DNA of 64,000 nt from Microlunatus capsulatus. Lineage in GTDB: Bacteria > Actinomycetota > Actinomycetes > Propionibacteriales > Propionibacteriaceae. The position numbers and the translations under genes are program-made. The stretch covers positions 3,720,001 through 3,784,000 of the forward strand of contig NZ_JAGIOB010000001.1 in the NCBI RefSeq assembly GCF_017876495.1, read 5' to 3'. Below are positions 16,098-24,100 of the stretch, piece after piece; positions within the stretch are counted from its first letter, which is position 1, and each line of letters begins with the position of its first letter. Below the pieces are notes generated by a model. The model made no database searches and was not told where the DNA came from. It worked only from the letters and a program-made list of their open reading frames with translations.

Positions 16098-16850
16098 ATG
16101 ACCAGCCCCGCTCCCACGACCGACGCCGCGCCCGCGACGGCCGGCCCGTACAAGCGCGTGATGCTCAAGCTCTCCGGGGAGGTGTTCGGCGGCGGCCAGG
16201 TGGGCGTCGACCCGATCGTCGTCTCCTCCGTGGCCCGGCAGATCGCCACCGTCGTCCGCAGCGGCGTGCAGGTGGCGATCGTCGTCGGCGGGGGCAACTT
16301 CTTCCGCGGCGCCGAGCTGCAGCAGGGCGGCATGGACCGCGACCGCGCCGACTACATGGGCATGCTCGGCACCGTCATGAACTGCCTGGCGCTGCAGGAC
16401 TTCCTCGAGAAGGAGGGCGTCCAGACCCGCGTGCAGACCGCCATCACCATGGGCCAGGTCGCCGAGCCCTACATCCCCCGCCGGGCCGAGCGGCACCTGG
16501 AGAAGGGCCGCGTCGTCATCTTCGGCGCCGGCTCCGGGATGCCCTACTTCTCCACCGACACCGTCGCCGCCCAGCGCGCGCTGGAGATCGGCGCCGAGGT
16601 GCTGCTGATGGGCAAGCAGGGCGTCGACGGTGTCTACTCCGCCGACCCCAACCGGCACGAGGACGCCGTCAAGTTCGACGAGCTGACCTACGACGACTAC
16701 CTGGCGCGCGACCTCAAGGTCGCCGACGCGACGGCCATCAGCATGGCCCGCGACTACCGCCTGCCCCTGATCTTCTTCAGCCTGGACACCGACGGGACGA
16801 TCGTCAGCGTGTGCGCGGGTGAGAAGATCGGTACGACCGTCCACGCCTGA
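16098..16850 (+). CDS. pyrH: UMP kinase
   Basis: UMP kinase phosphorylates UMP to UDP in pyrimidine nucleotide synthesis. The amino-acid-kinase fold motifs are present: [10 protein letters not shown] near the N terminus, [23 protein letters not shown] and [13 protein letters not shown]. At 250 aa from the ATG at 16098 (preceded by CAGGAG) it has a short Thr/Ala/Pro-rich extension of about 18 residues before the catalytic core. An earlier in-frame start at 16053 would fall inside the upstream hairpin and is unlikely. Confidence 0.97.
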   Translation: MTSPAPTTDAAPATAGPYKRVMLKLSGEVFGGGQVGVDPIVVSSVARQIATVVRSGVQVAIVVGGGNFFRGAELQQGGMDRDRADYMGMLGTVMNCLALQDFLEKEGVQTRVQTAITMGQVAEPYIPRRAERHLEKGRVVIFGAGSGMPYFSTDTVAAQRALEIGAEVLLMGKQGVDGVYSADPNRHEDAVKFDELTYDDYLARDLKVADATAISMARDYRLPLIFFSLDTDGTIVSVCAGEKIGTTVHA

Positions 16851-16923
16851 GCGCGGACGCCCCGCACGCCGCACGCCCGGGGACCCGCCGCCGGGTCCCG
16901 CCACGACCGAAGGAGCGAGACCC

Positions 16924-17481
16924 GTGATCTCCGACATCATCCGCGACGCCGAGACCAAGATGGCCAGCGCGGTCGAGTACGCCAAGGAGGAGTTCGCGGC
17001 CATCCGCACCGGTCGGGCCCACCCGGCGATGTTCGCCAAGCTGACGGCCGACTACTACGGCGCCCAGACCCCCCTGCAGCAGCTGGCCACCTTCCAGGTG
17101 CCCGAGGCGCGGGTCGTCCTCATCACCCCCTACGACCAGTCGTCGGTGAACGCCATCGAGAAGTCGATCCGCGACTCCGACCTCGGCGTCAACCCGTCGA
17201 ACGACGGCAAGACCATCCGCGTCACCCTGCCCCAGCTCACCGAACAGCGGCGCAAGGAGTACATCAAGCTGGCCAAGACCAAGGCCGAGGACGCCCGGAT
17301 CTCGGTCCGCGGCGCGCGCCGCACCGCCAAGGACGCCCTCGACAAGATGGTCAAGGACAAGGAGGTCGGCGAGGACGAGGTCGTGCGGGCCGAGAAGGTC
17401 CTCGACGCCTCGACCAAGAAGCACACCGACGCCGTCGACGACCTCTTCAAGCACAAGGAAGCCGACCTGCTCGCCGTCTGA
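16924..17481 (+). CDS. frr: ribosome recycling factor
   Basis: RRF splits post-termination ribosomes together with EF-G. The 185-aa product covers the whole family: three-helix domain with EFAAIRTGRAHP and KMVKDKEVGEDE, and the beta domain with YYGAQTPLQQLA and LITPYDQSSVNAIEK. GTG at 16924 is preceded by GAAGGAGCGAG and gives the usual length; a longer open frame from 16819 overlaps the end of pyrH and lacks family sequence. It sits 73 bases after pyrH. Confidence 0.97.
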   Translation: MISDIIRDAETKMASAVEYAKEEFAAIRTGRAHPAMFAKLTADYYGAQTPLQQLATFQVPEARVVLITPYDQSSVNAIEKSIRDSDLGVNPSNDGKTIRVTLPQLTEQRRKEYIKLAKTKAEDARISVRGARRTAKDALDKMVKDKEVGEDEVVRAEKVLDASTKKHTDAVDDLFKHKEADLLAV

Positions 17482-17522
17482 GCGCGCGTCGGACCTGATC
17501 TCGTGAACGGCAGCAGACCGCG

Positions 17523-18431
17523 GTGACCGGCACCCCGGCCCCGCCCCCCACCACCGGGGGCGGTGGCGGCGCACCCACCGCGCCCGGACACGGCCGGGCC
17601 GGGCGGAACCTGCCGCAGGCCCTCGCCGTCGGCCTGGGGCTGGGCGCCTACGTGGTGCTCACCCTGGTCTTCTGGCGCTTCGGGTTCGTCCTGCTGATCG
17701 CCCTGGCCCTGGCCCTGGCGTCGGTCGAGCTCTACAACGCGCTGCGCCGGGTCGGCATGCGGGCGGCCGTCGTGCCGATCGTCATCGGCAGCGTGGCCAT
17801 CGCCATCGGCTCCTACCTGGCGGGCCGGCAGAGCCCGGTCGTGTTCTCCACCACCAGCGTGCTGCTGGCCGCGCTGGCCCTGACGGTGATCGCGAGCCTG
17901 GTCTGGCGGATGCGCGGCGGGGCCGAGGGCTACGTCCGCGACACCGCCGCGAGCATGCTGATCATCGCCTACGTGCCGCTGCTCGGCTCGTTCGCCGCCC
18001 TCATCCTGGCCGCGCCCGAGGACGGCGTCGCCCGGATGATCCTCTTCCTGCTCGTCGTCGTGATGAACGACACCGGCGGCTACGTGGCCGGCGTGCTGTT
18101 CGGCAAGCACCCGATGGCGCCGCGGATCAGCCCCAAGAAGTCCTGGGAGGGCTTCGCCGGCTCGATGCTGTTCGGCATCGTCTCCGCCGTGCTGATGGCC
18201 GTCTACGGCCTCGAGGCCCCGGTCTGGGTGGGCGTGCTGCTCGGCGTCTGCCTGGTCGCGGTCGGCACCTGCGGCGACCTCGTCGAGTCCCTCATCAAGC
18301 GCGACCTCGGCATCAAGGACATGAGCTCGTTCCTGCCCGGTCACGGCGGGGTGATGGACCGCTTGGACTCGCTCCTCATCTCGGCCCCGGTAGCCTGGCT
18401 CATCATGTACGTACTGGTTCCCGGCGGATGA
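17523..18431 (+). CDS. cdsA: phosphatidate cytidylyltransferase
   Basis: CdsA makes CDP-diacylglycerol from phosphatidic acid and CTP in the membrane. The 302-aa product has about 35 residues of Pro/Gly-rich cytoplasmic leader and about eight membrane helices. The family signature S-x-x-KR-x4-KD is present as [20 protein letters not shown] near residues 258-277, along with [10 protein letters not shown] and [10 protein letters not shown]. The GTG start at 17523 follows a weak ribosome site. Its last four bases overlap the rlmN start. Confidence 0.95.
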   Translation: MTGTPAPPPTTGGGGGAPTAPGHGRAGRNLPQALAVGLGLGAYVVLTLVFWRFGFVLLIALALALASVELYNALRRVGMRAAVVPIVIGSVAIAIGSYLAGRQSPVVFSTTSVLLAALALTVIASLVWRMRGGAEGYVRDTAASMLIIAYVPLLGSFAALILAAPEDGVARMILFLLVVVMNDTGGYVAGVLFGKHPMAPRISPKKSWEGFAGSMLFGIVSAVLMAVYGLEAPVWVGVLLGVCLVAVGTCGDLVESLIKRDLGIKDMSSFLPGHGGVMDRLDSLLISAPVAWLIMYVLVPGG

Positions 18432-19630
18432 GCACCCCGCCCCCCGCCGCGGGAGCCCCCGCTCCCGCCGCGTCCCCCGCACGCACCCTGCCGCTGGTCA
18501 TGACCGCGCCCCGCCGGGGCAAGCCCCCGGTCCACTGGGCCGACCTCACCCCCGCCGAGCGCCGCGAGTCGCTCGAGGCCGAGGGCCAGCGCGCCTACCG
18601 GGCCCGCCAGCTGTCCTCGCACTACTTCGAGGGCCTGCGGACCGACCCCGCCGAGTGGACCGACCTGCCGCCCGCCCTGCGCGAGCAGCTGGCCACCAAG
18701 TTCCTCCCGACGCTGCTCAACCCGGTCAAGACCTCCCTCGCCGACGCCGGCACCACCGTCAAGACGCTGTGGCGGCTGCACGACGGCGCCCTGGTGGAGA
18801 GCGTCCTCATGCGCTACCCCGACCGGGTGACGATGTGCGTCTCCAGCCAGGCCGGCTGCGGCATGGCCTGCCCCTTCTGCGCCACCGGCCAGGGCGGGCT
18901 GCAGCGCAACATGAGCACCGCCGAGATCGTCGAGCAGGTCGTCGACGGCGCCCGCCGCCTCGACCGCGGCGAGATCGCCGGCGGGCCGCCGCCCGGTGCC
19001 GACCCCGGTGCGCGCGACCGCGTGAGCAACGTCGTCTTCATGGGCATGGGCGAGCCGCTGGCCAACTACAAGGCCGTCGTCGGCGCCGTCCGCCAGCTCA
19101 CCACCCCGGCCCCCGACGGGCTGGGGATGAGCGCCCGTGGCATCACCATCTCCACCGTCGGCCTGGTGCCCCGGATGCAGCAGCTGGCCCAGGAGGGCGT
19201 CCCCGTCACGCTGGCGCTGTCGCTGCACGCGCCCGACGACGAGCTGCGCGACGAGCTGGTGCCGATCAACACCCGGTGGAACGTCGAGGAGGTCGTCGAC
19301 GCCGCCTGGGAGTACGCCCGGACGACCAAGCGCCGCGTCTCCATCGAGTACATCCTCATCCGCGACATCAACGACCAGGCCTTCCGCGCCGACCTGCTGG
19401 CCAAGGTGCTGCGCCGCCGGGGCAACTGGGGCTGGGTGCACGTCAACCTCATCCCCCTGAACCCGACGCCCGGCTCCAAGTGGACCGCCTCCCGTCGCCG
19501 CGACGAGGACGAGTTCGTCCGCCGGCTGGAGTCCAAGGGCGTCCCCGTCACCGTCCGCGACACCCGCGGTCGCGAGATCGACGGGGCCTGCGGGCAGCTG
19601 GCGGCGACCGAGGTGGATGAGGGTCTCTGA
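18428..19630 (+). CDS. rlmN: 23S rRNA (adenine2503-C2)/tRNA methyltransferase RlmN
   Basis: A radical-SAM enzyme that methylates A2503 of 23S rRNA and A37 of some tRNAs. The iron-sulfur motif CGMACPFC gives Cys144, Cys148 and Cys151, [13 protein letters not shown] follows, and the C-terminal catalytic Cys388 lies in GACGQLAA. The 400 aa include an N-terminal Ala/Pro extension of about 25 residues and a short Gly/Pro insert ([10 protein letters not shown]) before the MGEP motif. The ATG overlaps cdsA by four bases (ATGA), so the two are translationally coupled. Confidence 0.96.
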   Translation: MSTPPPAAGAPAPAASPARTLPLVMTAPRRGKPPVHWADLTPAERRESLEAEGQRAYRARQLSSHYFEGLRTDPAEWTDLPPALREQLATKFLPTLLNPVKTSLADAGTTVKTLWRLHDGALVESVLMRYPDRVTMCVSSQAGCGMACPFCATGQGGLQRNMSTAEIVEQVVDGARRLDRGEIAGGPPPGADPGARDRVSNVVFMGMGEPLANYKAVVGAVRQLTTPAPDGLGMSARGITISTVGLVPRMQQLAQEGVPVTLALSLHAPDDELRDELVPINTRWNVEEVVDAAWEYARTTKRRVSIEYILIRDINDQAFRADLLAKVLRRRGNWGWVHVNLIPLNPTPGSKWTASRRRDEDEFVRRLESKGVPVTVRDTRGREIDGACGQLAATEVDEGL

Positions 19631-19803
19631 CCTCTGTGGTTGATGGACCTCGCTCCGCTCGGTCGCGCCCCTCGCTCTGATCGGGCGCCTTCCTCCCTCC
19701 GAGGCAGGACGAAGAGCGTGTCCTGCCCCTCCGGTCGTCCAGGCGCCGGCGCGAGGTGCTGCGTCGGTCGGGTGGGTGCCGACGTGGGCACCCGGGCCGA
19801 GTT

Positions 19804-19843
19804 GTCAGACGTGAGTTGACCTCTGGGTCAACGGGCGTCTGAC
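19804..19843. terminator. bidirectional terminator between rlmN and phosphoesterase
   Basis: An outer stem GTCAGACG/CGTCTGAC (19804-19811 with 19836-19843) encloses an inner stem TTGACC/GGTCAA (19816-19821 with 19826-19831). It lies between two convergent genes. The preceding 170 bases after rlmN show no gene. Confidence 0.7.
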
Positions 19844-19846
19844 AGG

Positions 19847-20338
19847 TCAGGGGAGGGCGACGATCTCCGCGTTCTGGATCTCGCCGTCGGCGAGGTCGAG
19901 GAGGCCCAGGGTGCGGTGGGGCTGGCGGCGCTTGTCGGTGGGGGAGCCGGGGTTGAAGACCCGGACGCCGTCGCCGGTGACGTCCATCGGGATGTGGGAG
20001 TGGCCGAAGACGACGAGGTCGGCGGTGGGGAAGCGGCGGCGCATCCGCGCCGTCCGGCGGTCCTTGGGGCCGCTGTCGTGGATCATCGCCACCTGCACCC
20101 CGGCCAGGTCCAGCTGCAGGGTCTCGGGGGCGCCCCAGGCCGCGATCTCGGCCCCGTCGTTGTTGCCCCGGACGACGTGCACCGGGGCGTAGCCCGCCAG
20201 CAGGTCCAGGACGTCGGGGGTGCAGACGTCGCCGGCGTGCAGGATGACGTCGGCGCCGGCCAGGTGCTCCGCGACCGCGGGCGGGCAGCCCTTCCAGAAC
20301 CGCGGCGCGTGGGTGTCCGACAGCACGACCACCCTCAC
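19847..20338 (-). CDS. YfcE-type phosphodiesterase
   Basis: A 163-aa compact metallophosphoesterase of the YfcE/MJ0936 group. Metal-binding motifs appear in order: LSDTHAPRF, LHAGDVCTPDVL, VRGNNDG, MIHDSG, FGHSHIPMD and VFNPGSPTDKR. Members hydrolyse model phosphodiesters; the natural substrate is unknown. The GTG start at 20338 overlaps the stop of the upstream EVE-like gene by four bases, so the two proteins are made together. It is cytoplasmic and unrelated in sequence length to the phosphoesterase at 4050. Confidence 0.88.
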   Translation of the reverse strand: MRVVVLSDTHAPRFWKGCPPAVAEHLAGADVILHAGDVCTPDVLDLLAGYAPVHVVRGNNDGAEIAAWGAPETLQLDLAGVQVAMIHDSGPKDRRTARMRRRFPTADLVVFGHSHIPMDVTGDGVRVFNPGSPTDKRRQPHRTLGLLDLADGEIQNAEIVALP

Positions 20339-20847
20339 CGCTCCACCGCCCCGGCACCGGTCGCGGGCACCGGCCAGTCGGGCAGCAGCTCGGCGAGCCG
20401 GGCCAGCTGGGCGGTGCTGACGAAGGACGGGTTGGCCGCGAACGGCTGGCGCTGCACCTCGAGGTCGAGGACCCCCGCGGCCCGCAGCGACGCGGCCGTC
20501 ACGGGCTCCTCGAGCAGCCGGACGTCGACCTCGACGCGCGCCCGGACGCCGTGCCGGGAGCCCTCGTCGGTCCAGAAGCCGCGCTCGGCGTCGTGCCAGG
20601 GCTCGGCCGGGGCCAGCACCGCGCCCAGCCCCCAGATGCCGCGCTCGAAGCCGCTGCGCCCGTCGCCGGACACCCAGAAGACCACCCGGTCGTCCGGCCG
20701 CATGAGCGCGCTGCGGTAGCCCGGCCGGACGGCCCAGGAGGTGAGCCGTCGCTCCCCGGCGTCCAGGAAGCCGCGCAGGTCCCAGACGGCCGGGTTGGCC
20801 TTGAGCAGCCAGGCCCCCAGGTCGTCGCGGTCCACAGCAGGTCGCAC
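20335..20847 (-). CDS. EVE/PUA-like domain protein
   Basis: The 170-aa product begins with DRDDLGAWLLKANPAVWD and continues LTSWAVRPGYRSAL and DRVVFWVSGDG, which resemble the EVE domain, a PUA-like fold implicated in binding modified bases in DNA or RNA. I infer the family from this pattern; the match is moderate. GTG at 20847 has GAGAGGGGG upstream; an ATG nine codons earlier (20874) is possible but less well placed. It is coupled to a YfcE-type phosphodiesterase, which hints at a nucleotide or nucleic acid role for both. Confidence 0.65.
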   Translation of the reverse strand: MRPAVDRDDLGAWLLKANPAVWDLRGFLDAGERRLTSWAVRPGYRSALMRPDDRVVFWVSGDGRSGFERGIWGLGAVLAPAEPWHDAERGFWTDEGSRHGVRARVEVDVRLLEEPVTAASLRAAGVLDLEVQRQPFAANPSFVSTAQLARLAELLPDWPVPATGAGAVER

Positions 20848-20985
20848 GCCTGCCCCCTCTCTCGTCGGGACCATCGTCCCAGGGCACCGGGACCTGGTGC
20901 CGGGGCCCTTCGGGTTGTTATTCCTGAGACCGCAGAAATGATCACTAATTCGGAGAAGAAAGTAATTTAGAAGGCCCTTTTCTGC

Positions 20986-21015
20986 TTGGTTTCGCGAGGA
21001 ATTCCCGCCTAGCAT
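20986..21015 (+). promoter_or_regulatory. promoter of the SipW-type operon
   Basis: TTGGTT (20986-20991), an 18-base spacer and TAGCAT (21010-21015) form a good promoter. They lie at the edge of a patch (about 20917-21003) that is strikingly AT-rich for this genome. The leader to the first gene is about 75 bases. Confidence 0.6.
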
Positions 21016-21097
21016 TCCCACTGCACGCGGGAGCCGCGCGCCGTCGGCCCGGCCGGCACTCGGGGATCGACCAGCACGACGACCTCCGAGGAGACCC

Positions 21098-21628
21098 ATG
21101 AACAAGACCGCCAAGGGCGCGGCCGCGCTCGCCGCCGCCGCCGCCCTGCTGCTCGGCGGAGCCGGCACCTACGCCCTGTGGAACGACACCGAGTCCCTCG
21201 ACGGCGGGGCCGTCGCCTCCGGCGAGCTCAAGATCACCGGAGCCACGGCCGGCGTCTGGCGCGACGTCTCCGCGGGCGGCGCGGGCACGGTCATCACCGA
21301 CATCGCGGGCTTCCTGGTCGTCCCCGGGGACACCCTGACCTACACCGTCGGCGCCACCGTGCTGGCCAAGGGCGACAACCTCAGCGCGACCCTCACCGCC
21401 GACCCCACCTCGGTCACCGGCGACGCCGAGCTGCTCGCCGACATGGCCATCACCACGGCCGTGCGGGTGGGCGGCGCGCTCGTGCCGACCATCACGGAGG
21501 CGAACGACGGGCAGACGGTCCAGACCGTGGTCACCCTCGCCTTCGACGAGGCCTCGACCAACGTGACCCAGCTCCAGGACCTCGACCTCGCCGACCTCGA
21601 GCTGGTCCTGCAGCAGAGCCCGCGCTGA
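21098..21628 (+). CDS. secreted protein with alternate-type (SipW-dependent) signal peptide
   Basis: The 176-aa product has a signal sequence of the TasA/camelysin kind: MNKTAKGAAA, a hydrophobic core, then GGAGTYALWNDTESLDGG. In that group the cut falls before the aromatic-Asn/Thr-Asp segment and is made by an ER-type signal peptidase. The mature part (about 150 residues) is rich in Thr, Val and Asp and predicts as beta sandwich, like TasA fibre subunits. ATG at 21098 follows GAGGAGACC. It is the first gene of an operon that also encodes two such peptidases. It is a likely major extracellular subunit; fibre formation is inference. Confidence 0.8.
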   Translation: MNKTAKGAAALAAAAALLLGGAGTYALWNDTESLDGGAVASGELKITGATAGVWRDVSAGGAGTVITDIAGFLVVPGDTLTYTVGATVLAKGDNLSATLTADPTSVTGDAELLADMAITTAVRVGGALVPTITEANDGQTVQTVVTLAFDEASTNVTQLQDLDLADLELVLQQSPR

Positions 21629-21635
21629 CCCGACC

Positions 21636-22205
21636 GTGCGCCGGGTCCGCCTCCTGGTCGTCGTCGCCGCGACCGCCCTCCTCGTCGTGACCGGGTGGTC
21701 GACGGCGGGGACGGGCGCGTCCTGGGTGGACAGCGCCGACCTCGACGGCGGGGTCGTGCGCAGCGGCGAGCTCTCCCTGCTGACCGGGGACGCCGTGACG
21801 CAGGTGTCGGCGTACCGGTTCGACCAGCTGCAGGCCGGCCGGCTCCGGCCGGGCCACCACGGCCAGGCGCCGCTGGTGCTCGCCAACGCCGGGTCGGTGC
21901 CCCTGCGGCACGTGCTGGCCGGCGCCACCGCCAGCGAGCCGCGGCTGGGGGCGGCGCTCCGGCTCGTCCTCACCCCCGTCCCCACCACCGCGGCCTGCCC
22001 GTCGGGCCCCGACGCGGCGGCCCCGGCCTGGACCCCGCTCGTCGACGCCCCGCTGGGCTCCGCCGCCCCGAGCGCGCCTCGGGTGCTGGCGCCGGGCGCG
22101 CGGGAGGTCGTCTGCGTCCGCGTCGGCCTGGCGGCACAGGCGCCGTCGACCCTGCAGGCCCTGACCAGCACCGTCGTCCTCACCTTCCGGGCGGAGGTCG
22201 CGTGA
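21636..22205 (+). CDS. secreted TasA-like accessory protein
   Basis: The 189-aa product has an N-terminal hydrophobic segment (LLVVVAATALLVVTGW) followed by TGASWVDSADLDGGVVRSGEL. This closely parallels the mature start of the preceding protein (LWNDTESLDGGAVASGEL), so both appear to use the same alternate-type signal and export route. Two cysteines in the second half (AACPSG, EVVCVRV) could form a disulfide. GTG at 21636 follows the upstream stop by seven bases, and its own stop overlaps the peptidase start by four. The role is unknown; an anchor or minor subunit is a reasonable guess. Confidence 0.75.
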   Translation: MRRVRLLVVVAATALLVVTGWSTAGTGASWVDSADLDGGVVRSGELSLLTGDAVTQVSAYRFDQLQAGRLRPGHHGQAPLVLANAGSVPLRHVLAGATASEPRLGAALRLVLTPVPTTAACPSGPDAAAPAWTPLVDAPLGSAAPSAPRVLAPGAREVVCVRVGLAAQAPSTLQALTSTVVLTFRAEVA

Positions 22206-22768
22206 GCCGCACGGCGGCGGCCACCCGCCCCGGCTGGTGGTCGTTCCTCGGCGCCGTCCTCGGCTGGTGCGCGCTGCTGCTCCTGCTGGCCGTCCTCGCC
22301 GTCGCCGTCGTCGTGCCGCGGCTGCTCGGCGGCCAGGCCTGGAGCGTCCTCACCGGTTCCATGCGCCCGGGCTACCCGCCGGGGTCGCTCGTGGTCACCC
22401 GCCCCGTCGACCCGGAGGCCATCGGGCTGGGCAGCGTCATCACCTACCAGGTGGCCTCGGGCCGCAGCGCCGTCGTCACCCACCGGGTCGTCGCGGTCGG
22501 CACCAGCACCCGGGGCGAGCGCACCTTCACCACCCGCGGCGACGCGAACGGCGCCGACGACCGGGAGCCGGTGCGGGCCGTGCAGGTCCGCGGCGAGGTC
22601 GTCTACGGCGTCCCGTGGCTGGGGCACGTGAACGGCTGGCTGGCTGGCGACCGGCGGCTGGTCGCCGTCGGGGCCGGCGCAGGGCTGCTCGTCCTCTACG
22701 CCCTCGTGATGTTCGCCGGGGAGCTGCGCGACGGCGCCCGCCGCCGGGCGGCGGAGGGAGCGTCGTGA
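22202..22768 (+). CDS. S26B signal peptidase (SipW type)
   Basis: The 188-aa membrane protein has an N-terminal helix (FLGAVLGWCALLLLLAVLAVA), the catalytic serine motif LTGSMRPGYPPGSLVV, then VVTHRVVAV with the histidine that replaces lysine in ER/SipW-type peptidases, and RGDANGADDREPV. A second helix lies near the C terminus. This set defines the S26B family, which processes alternate-type signal peptides such as those encoded on both sides. GTG start at 22202 overlaps the previous gene by four bases. Confidence 0.9.
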   Translation: MSRTAAATRPGWWSFLGAVLGWCALLLLLAVLAVAVVVPRLLGGQAWSVLTGSMRPGYPPGSLVVTRPVDPEAIGLGSVITYQVASGRSAVVTHRVVAVGTSTRGERTFTTRGDANGADDREPVRAVQVRGEVVYGVPWLGHVNGWLAGDRRLVAVGAGAGLLVLYALVMFAGELRDGARRRAAEGAS

Positions 22769-23541
22769 CCGCGGGCGGTGCCCGCCGGGTGCTGGCCCTG
22801 CTGGCGCTGGCGGCGGTGCTGGTGGCCGCGACGCCGGTGCCGTCGGCCTCGGCGTCCGGCCCCGGGCTGGAGCTCAGCGAGGACGGCCGCCGGTGGTCGG
22901 CCACGCTGCGCCGGCCGCTGCTGGACCCGGCGCGGCTCTGGGTGCCGGGGGACCGGGTGGACGCCCGCTTCTGGGCCCGCAACCAGAGCACCGAGCCCGC
23001 CCGGCTCGACCTCGCGGTCACCGGCGCGGGGGACGACCTGCTGCTCGGCGGGCTGGTCACCTCCACGGCGGTCGAGGGCCGGGCCGTCCCGGCGGGCGCC
23101 GCGACCCTGCTGCCGCCGGGCCGGGCCGTCCCCGTGCGGGTCCGGGTCGAGCTGCCCGCGAGCACCGGCAACGACCAGCAGCTGCTCGCCGCCCGGCTCG
23201 TGCTGCACGTGCGGCTGGCCGCCACCGCCGGCGTCGGGGGAGAGGGGGCCGAGCAGCCCCCGGAACCCGGCGGTCCCGATCCCGCGGCGCCGGAGCCCGA
23301 CGCGCCCGCCGACCGCGGCGGTCCCGCCGACCCGGGCGGGCCGGGCGACCGCACCGACCAGGGGCGCCCCGCCGACCGGCCCGACGCCGACCCCGCCCCG
23401 TCGCGTGGGGCGGCCGGCGGTCTCGCCACCACCGGCGGGGCCCCGCTGGCCGCCGTCCTGCTCGCCCTGCTCACCGTCTCGCTGGGCGGCTGGGCCGTCC
23501 GGCACCGTCCCGATCCTGGAGGTCACGACCATGAGAGCTGA
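22765..23541 (+). CDS. LATTG-type cell-wall-anchored surface protein
   Basis: The 258-aa product has a Sec signal peptide (about 1-30, ending PSASA) and an extracellular part of about 150 residues with NQSTEPARLDLAV and VRVRVELPAS, probably beta-sheet. A Pro/Gly/Asp-rich stalk (about 155-215) leads to LATTG (220-224), a hydrophobic helix and a short RHRP tail, the layout of a class E sortase substrate. No sortase gene is in the window. The start overlaps the peptidase stop by four bases, and its own end overlaps the next gene by 11. It may attach the secreted subunits to the wall. Confidence 0.8.
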   Translation: MTAGGARRVLALLALAAVLVAATPVPSASASGPGLELSEDGRRWSATLRRPLLDPARLWVPGDRVDARFWARNQSTEPARLDLAVTGAGDDLLLGGLVTSTAVEGRAVPAGAATLLPPGRAVPVRVRVELPASTGNDQQLLAARLVLHVRLAATAGVGGEGAEQPPEPGGPDPAAPEPDAPADRGGPADPGGPGDRTDQGRPADRPDADPAPSRGAAGGLATTGGAPLAAVLLALLTVSLGGWAVRHRPDPGGHDHES

Positions 23542-24094
23542 CACCCCACCCCGGACCCGTGACCGGGTCCGCGTGCTGCTGGCGGCCGGCGGCGTCCTCG
23601 GGCTCGGGGCCGTGGGCACGCTGGCCGCCTGGACCGACGACTCGACGGCGACGAGCGGTCCCTTCAGCACCGGCTCGATCGACATCCGGCTGGGCGCGAG
23701 CGGGAGCTCGACGGGCACGGACGCCTTCGGCTTCAGCACCTTCACCGCGACGTCCCTCAAGCCCGGCTCGACCGTCGACGGGACCCTCAAGGTGTACAAC
23801 GCCGGCACCCTGCCCTTCACCTACACGCTCTCCAGCGCGACCGTCGCCGGCAGCTCGGCGACGCTCGGCCCCGCCCTCGGACTGGTGGTGCACGAGGCCA
23901 CCTGCGGCACCGGGGCCACGGTATCGGCCGCCGGGTCCACCGTCGCGAGCGCCAGCCTGGCCAGCCCCCGCACCCTCGCCGCCGGCGCCAGCGAGGCCCT
24001 CTGCTTCCGGGCGACCCTGCCGGCGAGCGCGGGCACGGGCCTGCAGTCCCAGACCGGCAGCTACACCTTCACCTTCAGCGCCACCAACACCTGA
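23531..24094 (+). CDS. secreted protein with alternate-type signal peptide
   Basis: The 187-aa product starts with a charged segment, a hydrophobic core (LLAAGGVLGLGAVGTLA) and AWTDDSTATSGPFSTG, the SipW-dependent signal pattern. The mature domain (about 150 residues) is Thr/Ser/Gly-rich with DGTLKVYNAGTLPFTYTL and two cysteines (EATCGTG, EALCFRA) in positions like those of the protein at 21636. ATG at 23531 overlaps the end of the LATTG gene and has GGAGGTCACG upstream. It is followed within seven bases by the second signal peptidase. Confidence 0.78.
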   Translation: MRADTPPRTRDRVRVLLAAGGVLGLGAVGTLAAWTDDSTATSGPFSTGSIDIRLGASGSSTGTDAFGFSTFTATSLKPGSTVDGTLKVYNAGTLPFTYTLSSATVAGSSATLGPALGLVVHEATCGTGATVSAAGSTVASASLASPRTLAAGASEALCFRATLPASAGTGLQSQTGSYTFTFSATNT

Positions 24095-24100
24095 GCCGCC

